Source of the DNA: Melieria omissa | Lineage: Eukaryota; Arthropoda; Insecta; Diptera; Ulidiidae | NCBI GenBank assembly: GCA_963971225.1 | Contig: OZ020270.1 | Span: forward strand, 2,604,001 to 2,668,000 | Reading direction: 5' to 3' | Length of the DNA: 64,000 nucleotides | Part shown: positions 1 to 11,208 of the stretch, piece by piece | Layout of the letters: every line of letters starts with the position of its first letter | How positions within the stretch are numbered: the first letter of the stretch is position 1 | Notes under the pieces: model-generated | The model's input: the letters and a program-made list of their open reading frames with translations, nothing else | Told to the model about the DNA's origin: nothing | Database searches by the model: none | Program-made: the position numbers and the translations under genes

Positions 1-1433
1 TTCCTTTTTTAATTTACTGTCACAGCATTCATCAGGAAATCTGAAGGAGCAAATAGGTAGCAAATGTCTGTAACCGATTGATAATTTTTATGGAAAATGT
101 TTCACTTAGCGCAGTGAAAAGGTTAACATTTCTTAGTTTTTGGAAACATATGCCACAATTATAATCTATGTTAATTTTTACTCGATTGTCGAAGTTTTTA
201 TCTACAAAATAATTTATTGTAATAATTGTTGTAATTACTGCTGAAATAAAGTAATAAAAAGACAGTTTCGTCTGTCTCAGCATGTAGTAGGATTTGATTC
301 ATAGAATCCTGTGTATCTTCGAAATTAGTTGTTACACTTGACCGAGTACTACTTGAATTTTGTCCCAAAATTGCAAAAGTATTTTCTAATTTATCTTGGT
401 TAAAAAACTTGTTTGTTATAAAACATTTATGTGGGTTATTGCTTAATTTTATCACTGATTAAAAAACAGATTTTAGTTCTAAAAATACAACTTGAATCAT
501 CCATACATTTAACATCTTTCAAATAATTAAAAAAATCTTTATAAATTTGTACGACTCATTATTTAATTGTAAAGCCGATTTAAAGCAATTATCCGATTGC
601 CCTATTCATGCAATCAAATATTAGGTCTACTTTTTTGATAAATTCTTCAGGAACTTTGTTTCTAGCGACCACATAAGTCGTCACGCCAACCATATCTTAT
701 TTTCTTTTCTATGATTTTGCGCACACTACTGTCTGCAATAAGTTCAGGAGCAATATGCGACGCCGTTCAGGCTTTTAGAAGAAGAACAAAAGCCAGCCAG
801 ATATCAGAAATCGTTTTACAATTTCAGCTTTTCGCCAGCGCAACAACAACAACAGGGTTCGTCTTCACCTTGCAATCATTTCACGCCACAACCAGCGATT
901 CAATCGCTGCCACCACAATGTGCTAACGCACACTCGCTGCTGTGAGCGCAACCAAAGAGCGCAACACATAAAACTACGTTCTCGCTTGTAAAGCAACGCT
1001 CTCACCACATACGTGATCTGTGCGAGCAGAGCGCGGGTTCCAATGTTAGAACCCGCCATACAAAATTTTTGCTTGTATGACATGCGCATTCTGTATGTTT
1101 ATTTTCTTTGATGGTATGTAAGTTGCATCGATGTGCCTCGCTTTATTCCTTGATCCGTACTGCCCCACTATCACTCGATTTCGTTTTTAGTGACCGCTGT
1201 AATGGCAGGTGAGTCTGGGGATAAACGGTAGCTTTCCAACGAGCGTTGCTTAGGTTGCTGAGGTGTTGTTGTCTTCTCGACGTCAAAGTTGTTGCTAGGT
1301 ACCCACCTAGCGGAGTATTGAGTGCAATAATATGCTAATATGCTCAGACACATAAGCTTGGCTTTAAGCTCCACATTAGTTGTAGTGTTGGAAAGCGACT
1401 TTAACATTACATCTTAACTTACACAATATGTAT
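1..1433. other. AT-rich flank without a recognisable gene
   Basis: No open frame here resembles a known protein family, and the small frames present are as expected by chance. The first 650 bases are strongly AT-rich. Bases 720-1090 are more GC-rich and contain several CAACAAC/GAGCGC-type simple runs. I see no terminal repeats that would define an element. Confidence 0.5.
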
Positions 1434-1790
1434 TGTTACGAAAATTCCAAGTTTTCCAAGGTTCGTTTTGATTGTATTTGAAAATAAAACAACTTCAACT
1501 ATTCAGCGCAAACGCAGTCAGAAACTCACTTTATTTACAGAATTACACTTTGCCTGTATCGACACTTGTTACCACTTTGCTTATTCAACTAAGACTCAAC
1601 TCATTGCGCTGCACACTGCTGCTTTTATACCAGTTTTCTTATCGCGCCAAAGTTTCTTGCAAGTTCCAATTGGAAAGTGCTCGACCATTCTCGCACAGCC
1701 CATTTATTCGACAACCGTCCTTGCCATATCGGACTATACCAAGCGAATTATATCAAATTGGCCATACTTCAAAGTGCATGCCTAAAAGTA
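1434..1790 (-). repeat. Decayed solo LTR related to the G Gypsy family
   Basis: The stretch starts TGTTACGAA, the reverse complement of the CGTAACA end of the G-family LTRs found elsewhere in this window. It then follows the same order: an AATAAA-containing A-rich block, an ACTTTATT block, and CTTTTATACC, the reverse complement of the G-type TATA box. It lacks the matching ATCGTTACA end and diverges after about 1690, so the right boundary is approximate. No internal coding region is attached. It is probably an old solo LTR of a sister family. Confidence 0.5.
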
Positions 1791-2100
1791 TGCTTGGAAA
1801 AGTGTTTATGCACAGCACAGAGTGCCTCTTCGTTTCAGTATGCATACATTGGATATAATGAAAATATTTATGTACATATTCTTACTGATATGCTTTTATG
1901 CTTTTATGTAAAATAATCGGTAATTTTACCCTGCGAATATTTCTTGTTTGACAATTTCACAACCATTGCCTCTATTTCAAGAGCCACGTTGAAATGACGA
2001 AGTGTTCGTATTGAAATGATGTAGAATGCTAATAAAATTAAACTCGTAAAAATTTTCCAGTGCTGCTAAACGAAGTATTTTTCATACAAATCAAAGAAAA
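1791..2100. other. AT-rich spacer, nothing recognised
   Basis: No coding region, terminal repeat or RNA gene is visible. It leads into the tandem repeat that hosts LINE E. Confidence 0.4.
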
Positions 2101-2251
2101 CTTGCTCAAAAAAGGGCTGTTAAACGGAATTGCGCAGCTAAATGTGAAATTTTCAAAGAAAATTCTGTCTGCGAAGTCGAATTTTGGGCAAATCTGGCAG
2201 CTAAGCAGAAAATGCACTTAAGCGAATAGGCAGCTAAGCGGAATGTACTGT
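2101..2251 (+). repeat. Tandem repeat, left of LINE E
   Basis: This holds a diverged unit of the same repeat as at 7433-7650, with the shared words CTGGCAGCTAAGCAGAAAAT, AAGCGAATAGGCAGCTAA and GAATGTACTGT. LINE E inserted into the array, so the last 12 bases (2240-2251) are one copy of its target duplication. Confidence 0.7.
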
Positions 2252-2394
2252 TGGTTGGTTACTTGGTTCAAGTGGCGATGCTCCAACATCCAATTAGCGC
2301 GTTAGCGCCGTTTTGATACCACTATTCCCGGTAGGTACCCTAAGGTATATTGTGTGGTGTCATCTGGACTTATATTTATTTATCCATACATATC

Positions 2395-5300
2395 TTATAT
2401 CCAGTCCGAGAGGTTAATGAACGAGAGTAGTGAGTTTACGCTGCACTTCGCTATCTCTTCGAAAGTCTGAAATATCGGTTTTCCCAGTGTTTTCCATCTC
2501 CTTCTTGCTAAGGCCGGGCAAGCGCAGGGGAAATGGTGAAGGGTTTCTTTCTCATCCGGGTTTTCACAGCTGTGGCAGCTGGTGTTGTATGGGATCCCTA
2601 TTTTTGCCGCGTGCTCTCCAATGAGCCAGTGACCAGTGATGACTGCCGTCAGTCTTGCCACATCCCGTCGACCTTTGTTCAAGAGCTTCGCGGTCCTATT
2701 CTTGTCGTATGTTGGCCACAGTGATCTGCTGATTTTGTAGGATTCCGTCCTCTACCATCTAGTGTTGGCTTTGGCGAGGAAGTCCCTCGAGACCCCGCTC
2801 TTGATAGAGCCCATTGGGGCGTGAACCGTCAGCGCCTCGTTCTTATCAAGAGCGGAGCCTCTTGATAGCTCGTCGGCTCTTTCATTCCCGTCAATGTTAT
2901 TGTGCCCTGGCACCTATATCAGGGTAATTCTGAACCGCTAAACTAGCTCTACCAGGAATTTCCTGCATTCCCGCACTAGTTTTGACGATAGAATCGACGA
3001 TTCCAGTGCCTTGACCGTAGATAGGCTGTCGGAAAGTATTGTTATGTGACTTTTGTAGGATGTGTCCATCAATGCCATCCTGCACCCTTCCCTAATAGCG
3101 AGCACTTCCGCCTGGAAAACGCTTGCTGTGTTGGGGAGGCGGAAAGATACGTTTATCTTTAGATGTTCGGAGAAAAATCCTGCTCCTACTCCGGATTCCA
3201 TTTTGGAGCCATCAGTATAGATTGTGGTACTCAGGTTATTTATGATGTTCCCTCTCTTCCATTCTAGACGAGAGGGGGTACGGATATCATAATTTCTCCC
3301 AAAAACCATGGTAGAAATTGCATAATCCGTCGTTGTAGGTAGGCACCTTTGCCCTTGTGATAAAAGACTGCCGTGGCCATACGGTATGTCCTTCCAGCAA
3401 CCTGTTTCTCTCAGTCTCAGAGCACTAAGCGTTGCGGCCTTCATAATATGCAGATCGACGGGGAGCAGGTGCGTCAGCACGTTTAGCGCCTCTCCAGGGC
3501 AGGATCTAATCGCTCCCGTAGTTCCGGTACAGGCTGCTCTTTGTAGTCTACCGAGTTTGGTAGTGTTGTATTCCCTCCTGAGGGCTTTTCACCAGACCAG
3601 AGCTCCGTATGATAGTATTGGACGTACAACCATCTTGAACATCCATAGCATTAAACTTGGTCGGAGGCCCCAACTCCTTCCTATCATTTTCCTGCAGGAG
3701 TAGAGTGCAAATCCTGCTTTGTTTATTCTGTGCTCTATGTTAAGCCTCCAGTTCAGTTTAGGGTCTAGGATTACCCCGAGATATCTGGCACTGTACGAAA
3801 GAGGTAGTGTTATATTCTCAAGATGAGGTCGTCTAAAAGTTGGTATCTTTGTGCGAATGGTAAACAGCATCAGTTCAATTTTGCTAGGGTTAATGCCTAG
3901 TCCACGTCCCGTACACCAAGCAGTTAACCTATCCAAGCCACCCTGAAGGATTCCACTAATCACGTCAGGGCACATCCCTGATGCCATTAAGACCACGTCG
4001 TCAGCATACGCAACCGTTTTGACTCCTCTCTGGTTAAGTTCTGTTAAAGTGTTGTTGAGGGCACAAACCCACAGAAGAGGCGACAGTACCCCCCTGTGGT
4101 GTGCCCCTGCTTACAAATTTTGTGAGGTGGGTGTTTCCGAGCGTCGCGCTTACCACCCTCGATTGGAGCATTGCAGTAACCCAGCTGCGTACCTGTATGT
4201 TAACTCCAAGGTTTACCAGCGATTCCTCTATCGCATTCATCTTGTGTGCTACTTCCTCGCGTATGTGGAGGTCGAGCAACCGCTCGAAGGTTTTAAGTGC
4301 AAAAGATGTCAGGCTTATAGGCCGGAAATCTTTCGCTGAGTTGTGACCTCTTTTCCCTACCTTCGGGATAAAGACCACTTTCACTCGTCTCCAACTGACG
4401 GGGATATAGTTCCAGACTAGGCAGGCCTTAAAAATGGCCTCTAGCTAGGGTAGTACTGAGTCCTGTGACACCTGTGGCATTATGGGAAGGATGCCATCTG
4501 GTCCCGGAGACTTGTATGGTGAGAAGCTTTTCACAGCCCATGTTAGCGTTTCTCTCGTTCTAATGTTTTTATCCTCATTTATCGGAGTTAGGCATTGCAC
4601 TGCATGTCTACCTCCTAAATCTGAATGCCTAGTCGAGGTGTCCTCGTTTGTGCATCCTGGGAAGTGTGTATTCAGCAGCAGGTCTAGTCCCTCCTCGGTA
4701 CTTTCAGTCCAGGAGCCATCTGGCTTCTTTATGAACGAGGGGCAGGTGTGACCCCTGGACGACACCTTTGCTAGCCTTGCGGAATCCTTCGTTGTTTCTA
4801 TAGCTGAGCAGAATTCCCTCCAACCCTTGTTTTTAGAATTTCTGATAGCTTTTTTATATTTTCTTAGGCTATCCTTGTAACTTTGCCAGTTACCTGAGGA
4901 ATAATTTAGGTTGAATGACCTTCGGACCTCCGATCTCAAACGCGACAGGTCATCATTCCACCAAGGTGGAAATGATTTTTTTGAGTATTTAATAGGACAA
5001 GACGTTTTGAACGCGGAAGCCAACGCGTTTTCCAACTGCCCGATTCTATGATCAATGTCTCCTACCGAGGAGATATTGACTGGGGGAGCCCTCCCTATCC
5101 TGTTACGGATCATACCAGCGAAGCGATTCCAGTTGGTACGTCTGGGGTTGCGATATGGTGCAGGTGCTTCAACCAGAAGATCCAAATCGAAGAGTATCCA
5201 TGCGTGATCCGAAGAGGATTTCTTGCTGGATACCCTCCATTTGTTCACACCCACCTGTACGGTATCCGTTAGTAGAGTAACAGCGAGAACCTCTTCCCAC

Positions 5301-5848
5301 CCACTGAAACCATCAGTGCTTGGAAAATCGAAAGTGGGAGTGTTTCCCCTGTTACATACTACTAGGTTAGTACTAAGTATAAAATCAAAAAGAGACTCAC
5401 CTCGGTCGTTGTTTTCGGTGCTTCCCCATAGGGTGTGTCTCGCATTCGCGTCGCACCCTATCAGCACCCTGCCGTGGGGATTGGCGTTGTTAACGAGCCT
5501 CCGGATCTCCTCGGGCGGCGCAGGCTTGTCATGCGCCATGTAGGCCGAGACCATGAGTAGCTTTCTTCCCCCGGCTGCAGCTAGCTCCACTACCGTGGTG
5601 TCGTCAGTGCTGTGGTGAGGTAAAAGGTACATGTTAAGATGTTTTTTAGCAACTACGCACGCCCTTGGCTTACCTTCCCCTCTCTTGTAGTATAGGTTGT
5701 AGTCGCTCCACCTAAGCCCTTTCACCTCAGTGCTCCGCACCCAAGGTTCCTGGACTAAGACGATGTCCACGTCCTCCTCCGACAGAAGAACGGTAAGGTT
5801 GTCCGTTGCCAACTTCGAATGTTGGAGGTTAACTTGGACAACCTTCAA
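2395..5848 (-). pseudogene. LINE E ORF2 (endonuclease, reverse transcriptase, RNase H), broken
   Basis: The start ATG at 5848 opens a 467-codon frame with an APE-type endonuclease (QEPW, YMAHD, GCDANARHTLWGS, RGESLFDFI, SDHAW). A TAG near 4445 interrupts it, and the same frame continues to about 4100 with the RT fingers (VFIPKVGKRG, DFRPISLTSF) and RGTPQGG. A frameshift follows. The YADD catalytic box is encoded near 3980-3990, then the thumb, then RNase H (IYTDGSKMESG, FQAEVLAI, ILSDSLS at 2938-3300), then a C-x2-C-x8-H-x4-C knuckle ending at 2395. About 50 codons between the first RT motifs and GTPQGG, where a Phe-Asp-Ile-Glu-Gly-type motif A is expected, are missing near 4270. Confidence 0.8.
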
Positions 5849-5856
5849 CCCCAGGC

Positions 5857-7122
5857 CTATTGGGGGACGGTGGTAGGGTCCGGATCGTCGAGCCTTACGT
5901 CGTCCAACAACTTTAGTGCGTCTTCTTCTTCCGGATTAGAGGAGCGGAAGACCTTCAGTCTGGCGTGCCGTACGTTAAACCGCAGCTTGAACTCTGCCTT
6001 CTCAAGGGCAGGTAGGCTTTCCTCACTGATCACCAGGAGGAAGGATAGGCTGTTCTTTTGCGGAGCCTCCGCTTTTATGACCTGCCAGTCTGTCATTGGC
6101 ACTGTCGGGATATGTGCCTGCAAGTAGAGGAAAAGCTCATCACTGTCCAAGGACATATTGGGCAATCAAATCCGCGCTCTTGGTCTCTTCGGGATTTCGC
6201 TGGCGGGGATTAGCTTGAGCCTCAAGCTTTCAATGACCTCTCCAATCTTGGAGATGCAGCCCTCCAGGAAATCCTTAGAGAATTGATCATCGCACTTGAT
6301 TACGCGATACCCGCGAACAACTTCGGCCGAGTCGAAATCGGGGAGAGGCATCTTCGGGTTCTCTGTCAGGTTGCTCATCACATGGTCCATGACCATCTGT
6401 GTCTCAATCTCTCCCCATTTCTCCAAGGCTTCCTTGCCGCGGTTTGTGGTGGCATCAACCAATGCTACTTGCATGTTATCCCGTGCCACGTCACTAAAGA
6501 CGCGTCTCGTCGCTGCGTCGGTTGCACTGGCAACCTTCACCTTCTTCGTCTCGCAATTCGAGCTTTCGTGGGCAGACCGGTCCCGTTTTGTCACTGTAGC
6601 TTTCGGCAAGGTCGCTTGGTACGCCAAGTACTCGTCGATAACCTTTTGAAAGCGTACCTTGTCCTCCGCGTCCTTGGGATGAGCGGTACCAGCAGCCTCG
6701 TTCTAGCTAATCCTACCGAGGATAGCTAAGGCTCTCTGGTACTGCTTATACCTGGACGGTTCCCTAGGCTTAGCCGGTTTCTTCATGGCTTTCGGTGCCG
6801 CTGCCGATGTCGTTGGTTTCTCAGTGGAAGGGGTGCTGTTACCCTCAGTACCCACTCCTACTGAGGAAATGATGGTTTCCTGGCCCGGTGCCAGGAGGTC
6901 GTCTTCGGAGGAAGTGCCCACCTCTCTCCTGTCCGTCAGTCTTTTGTTCTTATCCGTTTGTCGTTTATCCGAGTCCTTTTTCCGTTTGTCCGTGTCCATC
7001 GTCCGTCCGTCTTCTATTTCCGAGGCTTGTGTTTTTGGTGTCGACATTCTGGTTCGTACGGTCACCTGCCCGACCTGGCGGGCTGTGCGTGGCACCAATG
7101 TGAGTGCCAGCACGGTGACCAA
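5857..7122 (-). pseudogene. LINE E ORF1 (RNA-binding/chaperone-type ORF1 protein), broken
   Basis: One frame runs from the ATG at 7122 to 5857, interrupted by two in-frame stops (about 6703 and 6166). The N-terminal third is charged and low complexity, with repeated DKRKKDSDKRQTDK-like text, a Lys/Pro-rich stretch and Ser/Thr runs. The middle has a compact domain with a KAT-VTKRDRSAH basic patch and a region ending in IPKRPRARI, which parallels the ORF1 of LINEs A and C in this window (a DUF4780-like domain by recall). It ends 8 bases before ORF2. In LINEs of this group ORF1 binds the element RNA. The stops make it a pseudogene. Confidence 0.7.
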
Positions 7123-7432
7123 GGCGGGAATGGGGAAAGGGAGGGTCCGTCACGGCAGAGCCCCTTGCCGTGATAAGGCCACCGTTCCTTCCTGAGGCGG
7201 CCAGGTATCAGGAAAGCTCCGTTCGAATACAGCCGATATACTCCCTGGCTGCAAATCAGTCCGATGGGCACGGGTCGCTTGACACCCCGGATTAGGGAGG
7301 TTCCACTGTGCAACCTTAGCCGACTACGACCAGAACCAGATCTGGAAGTAGCCGTTTCCAGCCGTCACCACGTGGAGGTGTTAGCTCACGCTTCCATCAG
7401 CCAGCTCAGTTACGGCACGTACACTTTCCAGT

Positions 7433-7675
7433 GGAATGTACTGTAGTATGACATTTTTGGAATGCGAAAATAGGTCTGTGTGGGAACTTTTCCAGTAAAA
7501 ATTTGCGAAGTAGAATTTTTGACAAATCTGGCAGCTAAGCAGAAAATGCACCTAAGCGAATAGGCAGCTAAACGAAATGTACTGTAGTATGAAATTTTTG
7601 GAATGCGAAAATAGATCTGTTTGGGAACTTTTTCAGTAAAAATTATCCAGTAAAATATATCAGGAGAATAACCGA
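7433..7675 (+). repeat. Tandem repeat with 141-bp period
   Basis: The phrase ACTGTAGTATGA followed by a TTTTTGGAATGCGAAAATAG block occurs at about 7440 and again at about 7581, giving a period near 141 bp. The intervening text, with CTGGCAGCTAAGCAGAAAAT and AAGCGAATAGGCAGCTAA, also lies left of LINE E. At least three partial units are therefore visible. It may be a short satellite or the inner part of a larger repeat. Confidence 0.7.
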
Positions 7676-8498
7676 GCTTACGCTCCTAAAAATGGAGGTT
7701 AGGTTATGTTAAGGTGGCAGCTTGAAGAGCTCCCATATGCCATATTGCGGCCCGCTGTAGTCCAATGTGAAGGACGTAGCCGCCCTTCAGGCTTACATAC
7801 CCCCCGGGTGTTGGGCTGGAGCCATCCCAAATCCACAATGGATGCTGGGTCCTGTAAGGTCGGCCAAGCTGCTGAAGAACGGCGCACCCAGCACCCGGAG
7901 TCGTCTTCTCGCTAGTGCTGGGCAGTGACACATCAGATGCTCGACGCTCTCCTCCTCGCTCGCATCGTCGCAGCTGCGGCAATGGTCGTTGAAGGGGAGA
8001 CCGAGTCTCCTGGCGTGTACGCCGTTCGTCCAGTGTCCCGTTAGCACAGAAACTGTGGAATAAATGGAATTCCGCTTTAATCGAAGAAATTCGCGTGTTC
8101 TGCCATGGTTAAGCGACGGCCAGGTTTCTGGAGATCCTGCATAGGTTCTCCTCCGCCCAGAGTCGATTAGCCAGGCGGAGATAAGCCTGCCTGACCATCA
8201 ATTTGACGGTCGCAAGGGGGATGCTACACTGCGTAGTAGGAGCTGGTAGTAGAGTGCCTTTTCTGGCCAACTCGTCTGTCACGCAGTTGCCAGTGATGCC
8301 ACTATGCCCCGGGACTCAACTCAGGTGAATCCTCCGATAGGTCATTCAGAGCGGCCCGGCACTCTGCAACCAGTTTGGAGGAGGTATATGTACCTATCAA
8401 AGATTTAATTGCTGCCTGGCTATCTGAGAAAGTACATAAAGCCGAGGGAATGGAGGGTTGCGATTGCAACCGATCCACTGCCAGCAGTATTGCCATGG
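7676..8498 (-). mobile_element. LINE F, 3' part (LOA-type), left of the nest
   Basis: This is the 3' end of a reverse-strand LINE whose upstream part lies at 31156-33875. It ends with a tail rich in AACCTAACC (reverse complement near 7685-7710). The join is proven by the RNase H frame. The + strand left edge TGCCATGG (8491-8498) and right edge TGCCATGA (31156-31163) are the near-identical 8-bp target duplication of element H. Removing H rejoins the text VFQAEFMA to ILLAVDRLQS. A diverged ATAACCGAGCT/ATAACAGGGCT pair at the two outer ends (about 7666 and 33873) may be the old target duplication of F. Confidence 0.75.
7793..8498 (-). pseudogene. LINE F ORF2 C-terminus: RNase H end and Cys/His knuckle
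   Basis: The reverse frame encodes the second half of RNase H (AILLAVDRLQS, then the catalytic-Asp box FSDSQAAIKSL) in 8302-8498. After a frame break it encodes a C-terminal block with the sequence HWTNGVHARRLGLPFNDH followed by C-x2-C-x8-H-x4-C and ALARRR. The same ending occurs in LINEs A, C and E. It is interrupted by frame changes and is certainly not functional. The beginning of the domain lies at 31156-31450. Confidence 0.75.
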
Positions 8499-9206
8499 TA
8501 GGGATGCGCGATGTTAACCGATGCATCGGAAACATCGATGTTTCCAATTCGATGCATCGAAAAAATTCCGATGTATCGATTAATGCGAATGTATTCGAGG
8601 CAAAAAATTCCGATGTATCATTAATGCGATTGTATTCGATGAAAAAAATTCCGATGTATCTGTTAATGTGATTGTATTCGATGCATCGATGTATTTTATT
8701 CGATGCATCGAAAACCCGAACTTGCAGTTTAAAGAGTTTAACAACTTTAGGAGCCTACTACAAGTTCAAGAAATGTACATATATTAACCGCGATCCAGTG
8801 CCGCGATATTTATTGAGCATTTAGTTTGCAGTATTGATGAATCGCAATTCATATCGCAAAATATTTTAATGTCTTGAAACACGGATCGCGGATCGCAGAC
8901 CTGTCAATAAATGTTTTTGAGCATATTTTGAGATATTACTTCGCGATGCGTAGTGGAAAAATAAAGTAGAGCAAGCAAAAACTAAAATATTTCATTTAAG
9001 TTTTGCGTATGTGGTTATATAATGGAACAGGATATTGAAAGCGAGTATGTGGTGGAAGTAAAATCGGAGCATCGAACAGCTTCGAATTAAAATTTTGTAA
9101 ATACTGATGCGATCAATATTCAGCACGTAGCATTTACGCACGATCTATCAATATGAATAGCGATCCAAATATCGCAATAAATATCAAACGTGTAGTTAAT
9201 TAATAC
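8499..9206 (+). mobile_element. hAT-like element H, left arm
   Basis: The arm begins TAGGGATGCGC. The right arm ends GCGCATCCCTA at 31155, giving an 11-bp terminal inverted repeat. The flanks TGCCATGG/TGCCATGA are a near-perfect 8-bp duplication, as hAT transposases make. The arm carries many copies of the self-complementary words CGATGCATCG and ATTCCGATGTATC (8519-8710). No transposase frame is visible. Without the Gypsy insertion H is about 950 bp and non-autonomous. The second half (8711-9206) is AT-rich unique-looking text. Confidence 0.7.
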
Positions 9207-9617
9207 TGTAACGATAAGACAGTCTGTCGCTGTGCAAAGCAACCCTGTCGCTACGGCCGTGCCATAATTCAACCTGGCAATGATGACTTTTAGTCCAACC
9301 TGGAAATGATGGTTGCGATCATCATGGAAACCTGTAGTCCGCTCTGGAATGTGCGAGAACGATCTGCGCGATGGCCGGACAGGTATAAAAGGCAGTCGGG
9401 TGCGGCGCAGCGAGGCAGTCTGATTTTGACTAGTGAAGGTGCTACACGAAGTAATTGAGCAAATACTTAAGTGTAAAGACAGTGAAGTGCAAAACTGTGA
9501 AATAAAGTGATTGTTGGTTTATTTTATTGAATGCGTTTGAGAAACTAAGTGTGTTTTGTTTATTTCAAATTACGCAATCCAGAGATACGTACTAGCCCAG
9601 AACTAGCATTCGTAACA
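9207..9617 (+). repeat. G1 5' LTR
   Basis: It runs from TGTAACGATAAG to ATTCGTAACA (411 bp), so the ends are TG..CA. It matches the 3' LTR along its length, apart from short indels in the U3 repeats built on the words CCTGGCAATGATG and TTTTAGTCCA. A TATAAAAG box at 9384-9391 and an AATAAA within TGAAATAAAGTG near 9500 give the expected promoter and polyadenylation signals. Confidence 0.9.
9384..9391 (+). promoter_or_regulatory. TATA box of the G1 LTR promoter
   Basis: TATAAAAG lies in the middle of the LTR and is followed about 30 bases later by GCGAGGCAGTCTG, a plausible start region. The same box is kept in the other G-family LTRs in the window. Confidence 0.65.
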
Positions 9618-9619
9618 TT

Positions 9620-9638
9620 TGGTGTCAGAAGTGGGATT
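9620..9638 (+). promoter_or_regulatory. Primer-binding site complementary to tRNA-Leu
   Basis: TGGTGTCAGAAGTGGGATT starts two bases after the LTR. From known insect and vertebrate tRNA-Leu 3' ends (AATCCCACTTCTGACA plus CCA), it is complementary to tRNA-Leu over its whole length. This sets the strand and the first base of reverse transcription. Confidence 0.85.
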
Positions 9639-9706
9639 GTGGAAAATTTAAAATAAATAAACAAAAAAATAAATAACTAAATAAATAAAATTATAAAAGC
9701 ACGGAC

Positions 9707-11119
9707 ATGGTTAAACTCGAGCTGCTGAAGGTAGACCAGCTGAAGAAGGAGCTGGCTGCCTGGAATTTTCCGACTGCTGGCGGAAAGGTGGAGTTGCAGC
9801 TGCGCTTGCGAGAGGCGTGTGAATCACGAGGCATCGATTGGGCTGCACAGGAGTTCGGAACGCAGGTACAAGAGGCGTCGGCCAAAGTGGAGGAATCGCC
9901 TGTGGGTGCTGCGTCGATCCAGAGTACGGCTACACCGGCTGGACCATTACAAGCATTAGACACGAGCCAGCTAATGATTGCAATAAAAGGCATGTTCGAG
10001 ACTTCCAATCGTGAAATGTCGGCGCAGATGGCAGCGAAACTGGAAACTACGAATCTCGAAATTTCGGCAAAAGTCGAGACTGCAAATCGAGAAATAGCGG
10101 AAAATTCTGCGCGCATAGAGCAGAAGGTGGAGGAAATTTCCAATAGGCTGAACGTGAAAGTTAAGCATCTCGAGACGCGAATGGACATTTGGGAGAAACG
10201 AGTTGACGAAATGGGAGAATCCCTGAACAGACAAGTAGACAACCTGGATGAGTAATTGAACAAACGAGTTGGAAGATTCAGTCTGCAAGATTCGATGCAC
10301 AGAAAGATAGACGAACGGCTTCGAGAGGTACAGCCACGAGAACGTTCGCCACCGGTTCAGGACGGTTTTGTTGCCAGAACAGAAGTGCCTACTTATGATG
10401 GTGCTGCGCCGTTCGATACATTTAAATTGCAATTCGACTTGGCTGCTTTGGAAAATCAGTGGACAGATATCAGGAAAGGTCGGAGGTTGGCACTGGCGCT
10501 GAAATGTCCTGCGGCTGAGGTAATGAAATCAGTTCCAGAATGTTTAAGAAGTGATTACAGTGCCATCAAGAGAGCGTTGGCAGCGAAGTATAGCGACGAG
10601 CACAACCATACGCTGTACTACTGTGAGCTGAAGAACCGCAGGCAAAGAGCCAACGAAGCGCTTCAGATATATGCAGCAGATATTGAGCGGCTCGTACAGT
10701 TGTGCTACCCAAAATTCGGCGCTGATGATCTAGAGAGGATGAAGGTCTTCATGATTCGGAGACACGTCGCAGTGCGTTGATGATGGGCAAGCCGACCTTT
10801 AAAGAGACGGTGACCAGCGATGACATATGAGGCGACATGGATTGTGGGCACTCGCTATGCACCTGCAAGGATACGCCAAATCCAGCCGAACAGCAACATT
10901 ACGATCCAGGCCATAAGCTCTGACACACTGGGCAGGCCACGGGTGGTCTCCACAAAAGTTGTTTGCTGGGTATGTGGCGAGCAGGGTCACATATCACGAG
11001 ACTGCCGCCAACGGAAGAGGAGTTCCCGTTCTCGATCGCAATCGCCTGAAGCGAGGAATACTGACAATCGAGGCTCAGCCAACAAGCGCAGGGCTGAGGA
11101 CGAGGAGCCGTTAAATTAA
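9707..11119 (+). pseudogene. G1 gag, broken (coiled coil, capsid, zinc knuckle)
   Basis: It starts at the ATG at 9707. Residues 1-60 resemble a SAP-like helix pair (LLKVDQLKKELAAWNF). A long heptad-rich segment follows, made of repeats around ETTNLEISAKVETANREI (10000-10250). A TAA at 10253 stops the frame and the same frame resumes with capsid-like text (PTYDGAAPFDTFKLQF, then TLYYCELKNRRQRANEALQ). A frameshift near 10750 and a TGA near 10828 precede the last part, which has a CCHC nucleocapsid knuckle (CWVCGEQGHISRDC) and an Arg/Ser tail ending at 11119. Intact gag would form the particle core. This copy cannot. Confidence 0.8.
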
Positions 11120-11208
11120 AACGGGTCAGCCCAAAGGGGCGTGAGCTGATCCCCACAATCTGCCGCCCCACCATCCTTGTCTCACAGCTGAAACGACAGC
11201 CCAGCAGC

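Larger units (their letters stand above)
2252..7432 (-). mobile_element. LINE E, LOA-type non-LTR retrotransposon, near full length
   Basis: This 5.18-kb reverse-strand insertion is bracketed by the 12-bp direct repeat GGAATGTACTGT at 2240-2251 and 7433-7444. Reading leftwards it has a 5' leader, an ORF1, an ORF2 with endonuclease, reverse transcriptase, RNase H and a terminal Cys/His knuckle, and a 3' tail of AACC-like repeats instead of poly(A). RNase H downstream of the RT and the overall order fit the LOA clade of the I/R1 group. The coding regions carry stops, a deletion and a frameshift, so the copy is inactive. Clade assignment is by motif order and recall of the family, not by a tree. 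Confidence 0.85.

Noticed and set aside
711..1089. Overlapping small open frames on both strands in a GC-richer patch
   Set aside because: No conserved motif, repeated Ala/Thr/Ser codons from CAACAA-type runs, and equal support on both strands.
7340..7432. HDV-like ribozyme at the LINE E 5' end
   Set aside because: GCCGT/ACGGC and GGAAG/CTTCC pairs and a CACCTCCACG loop can be drawn, but the first pair begins 16 bases inside the element, extra bases separate P2 from P3, and the C-N-R-A strand reads CTAC.
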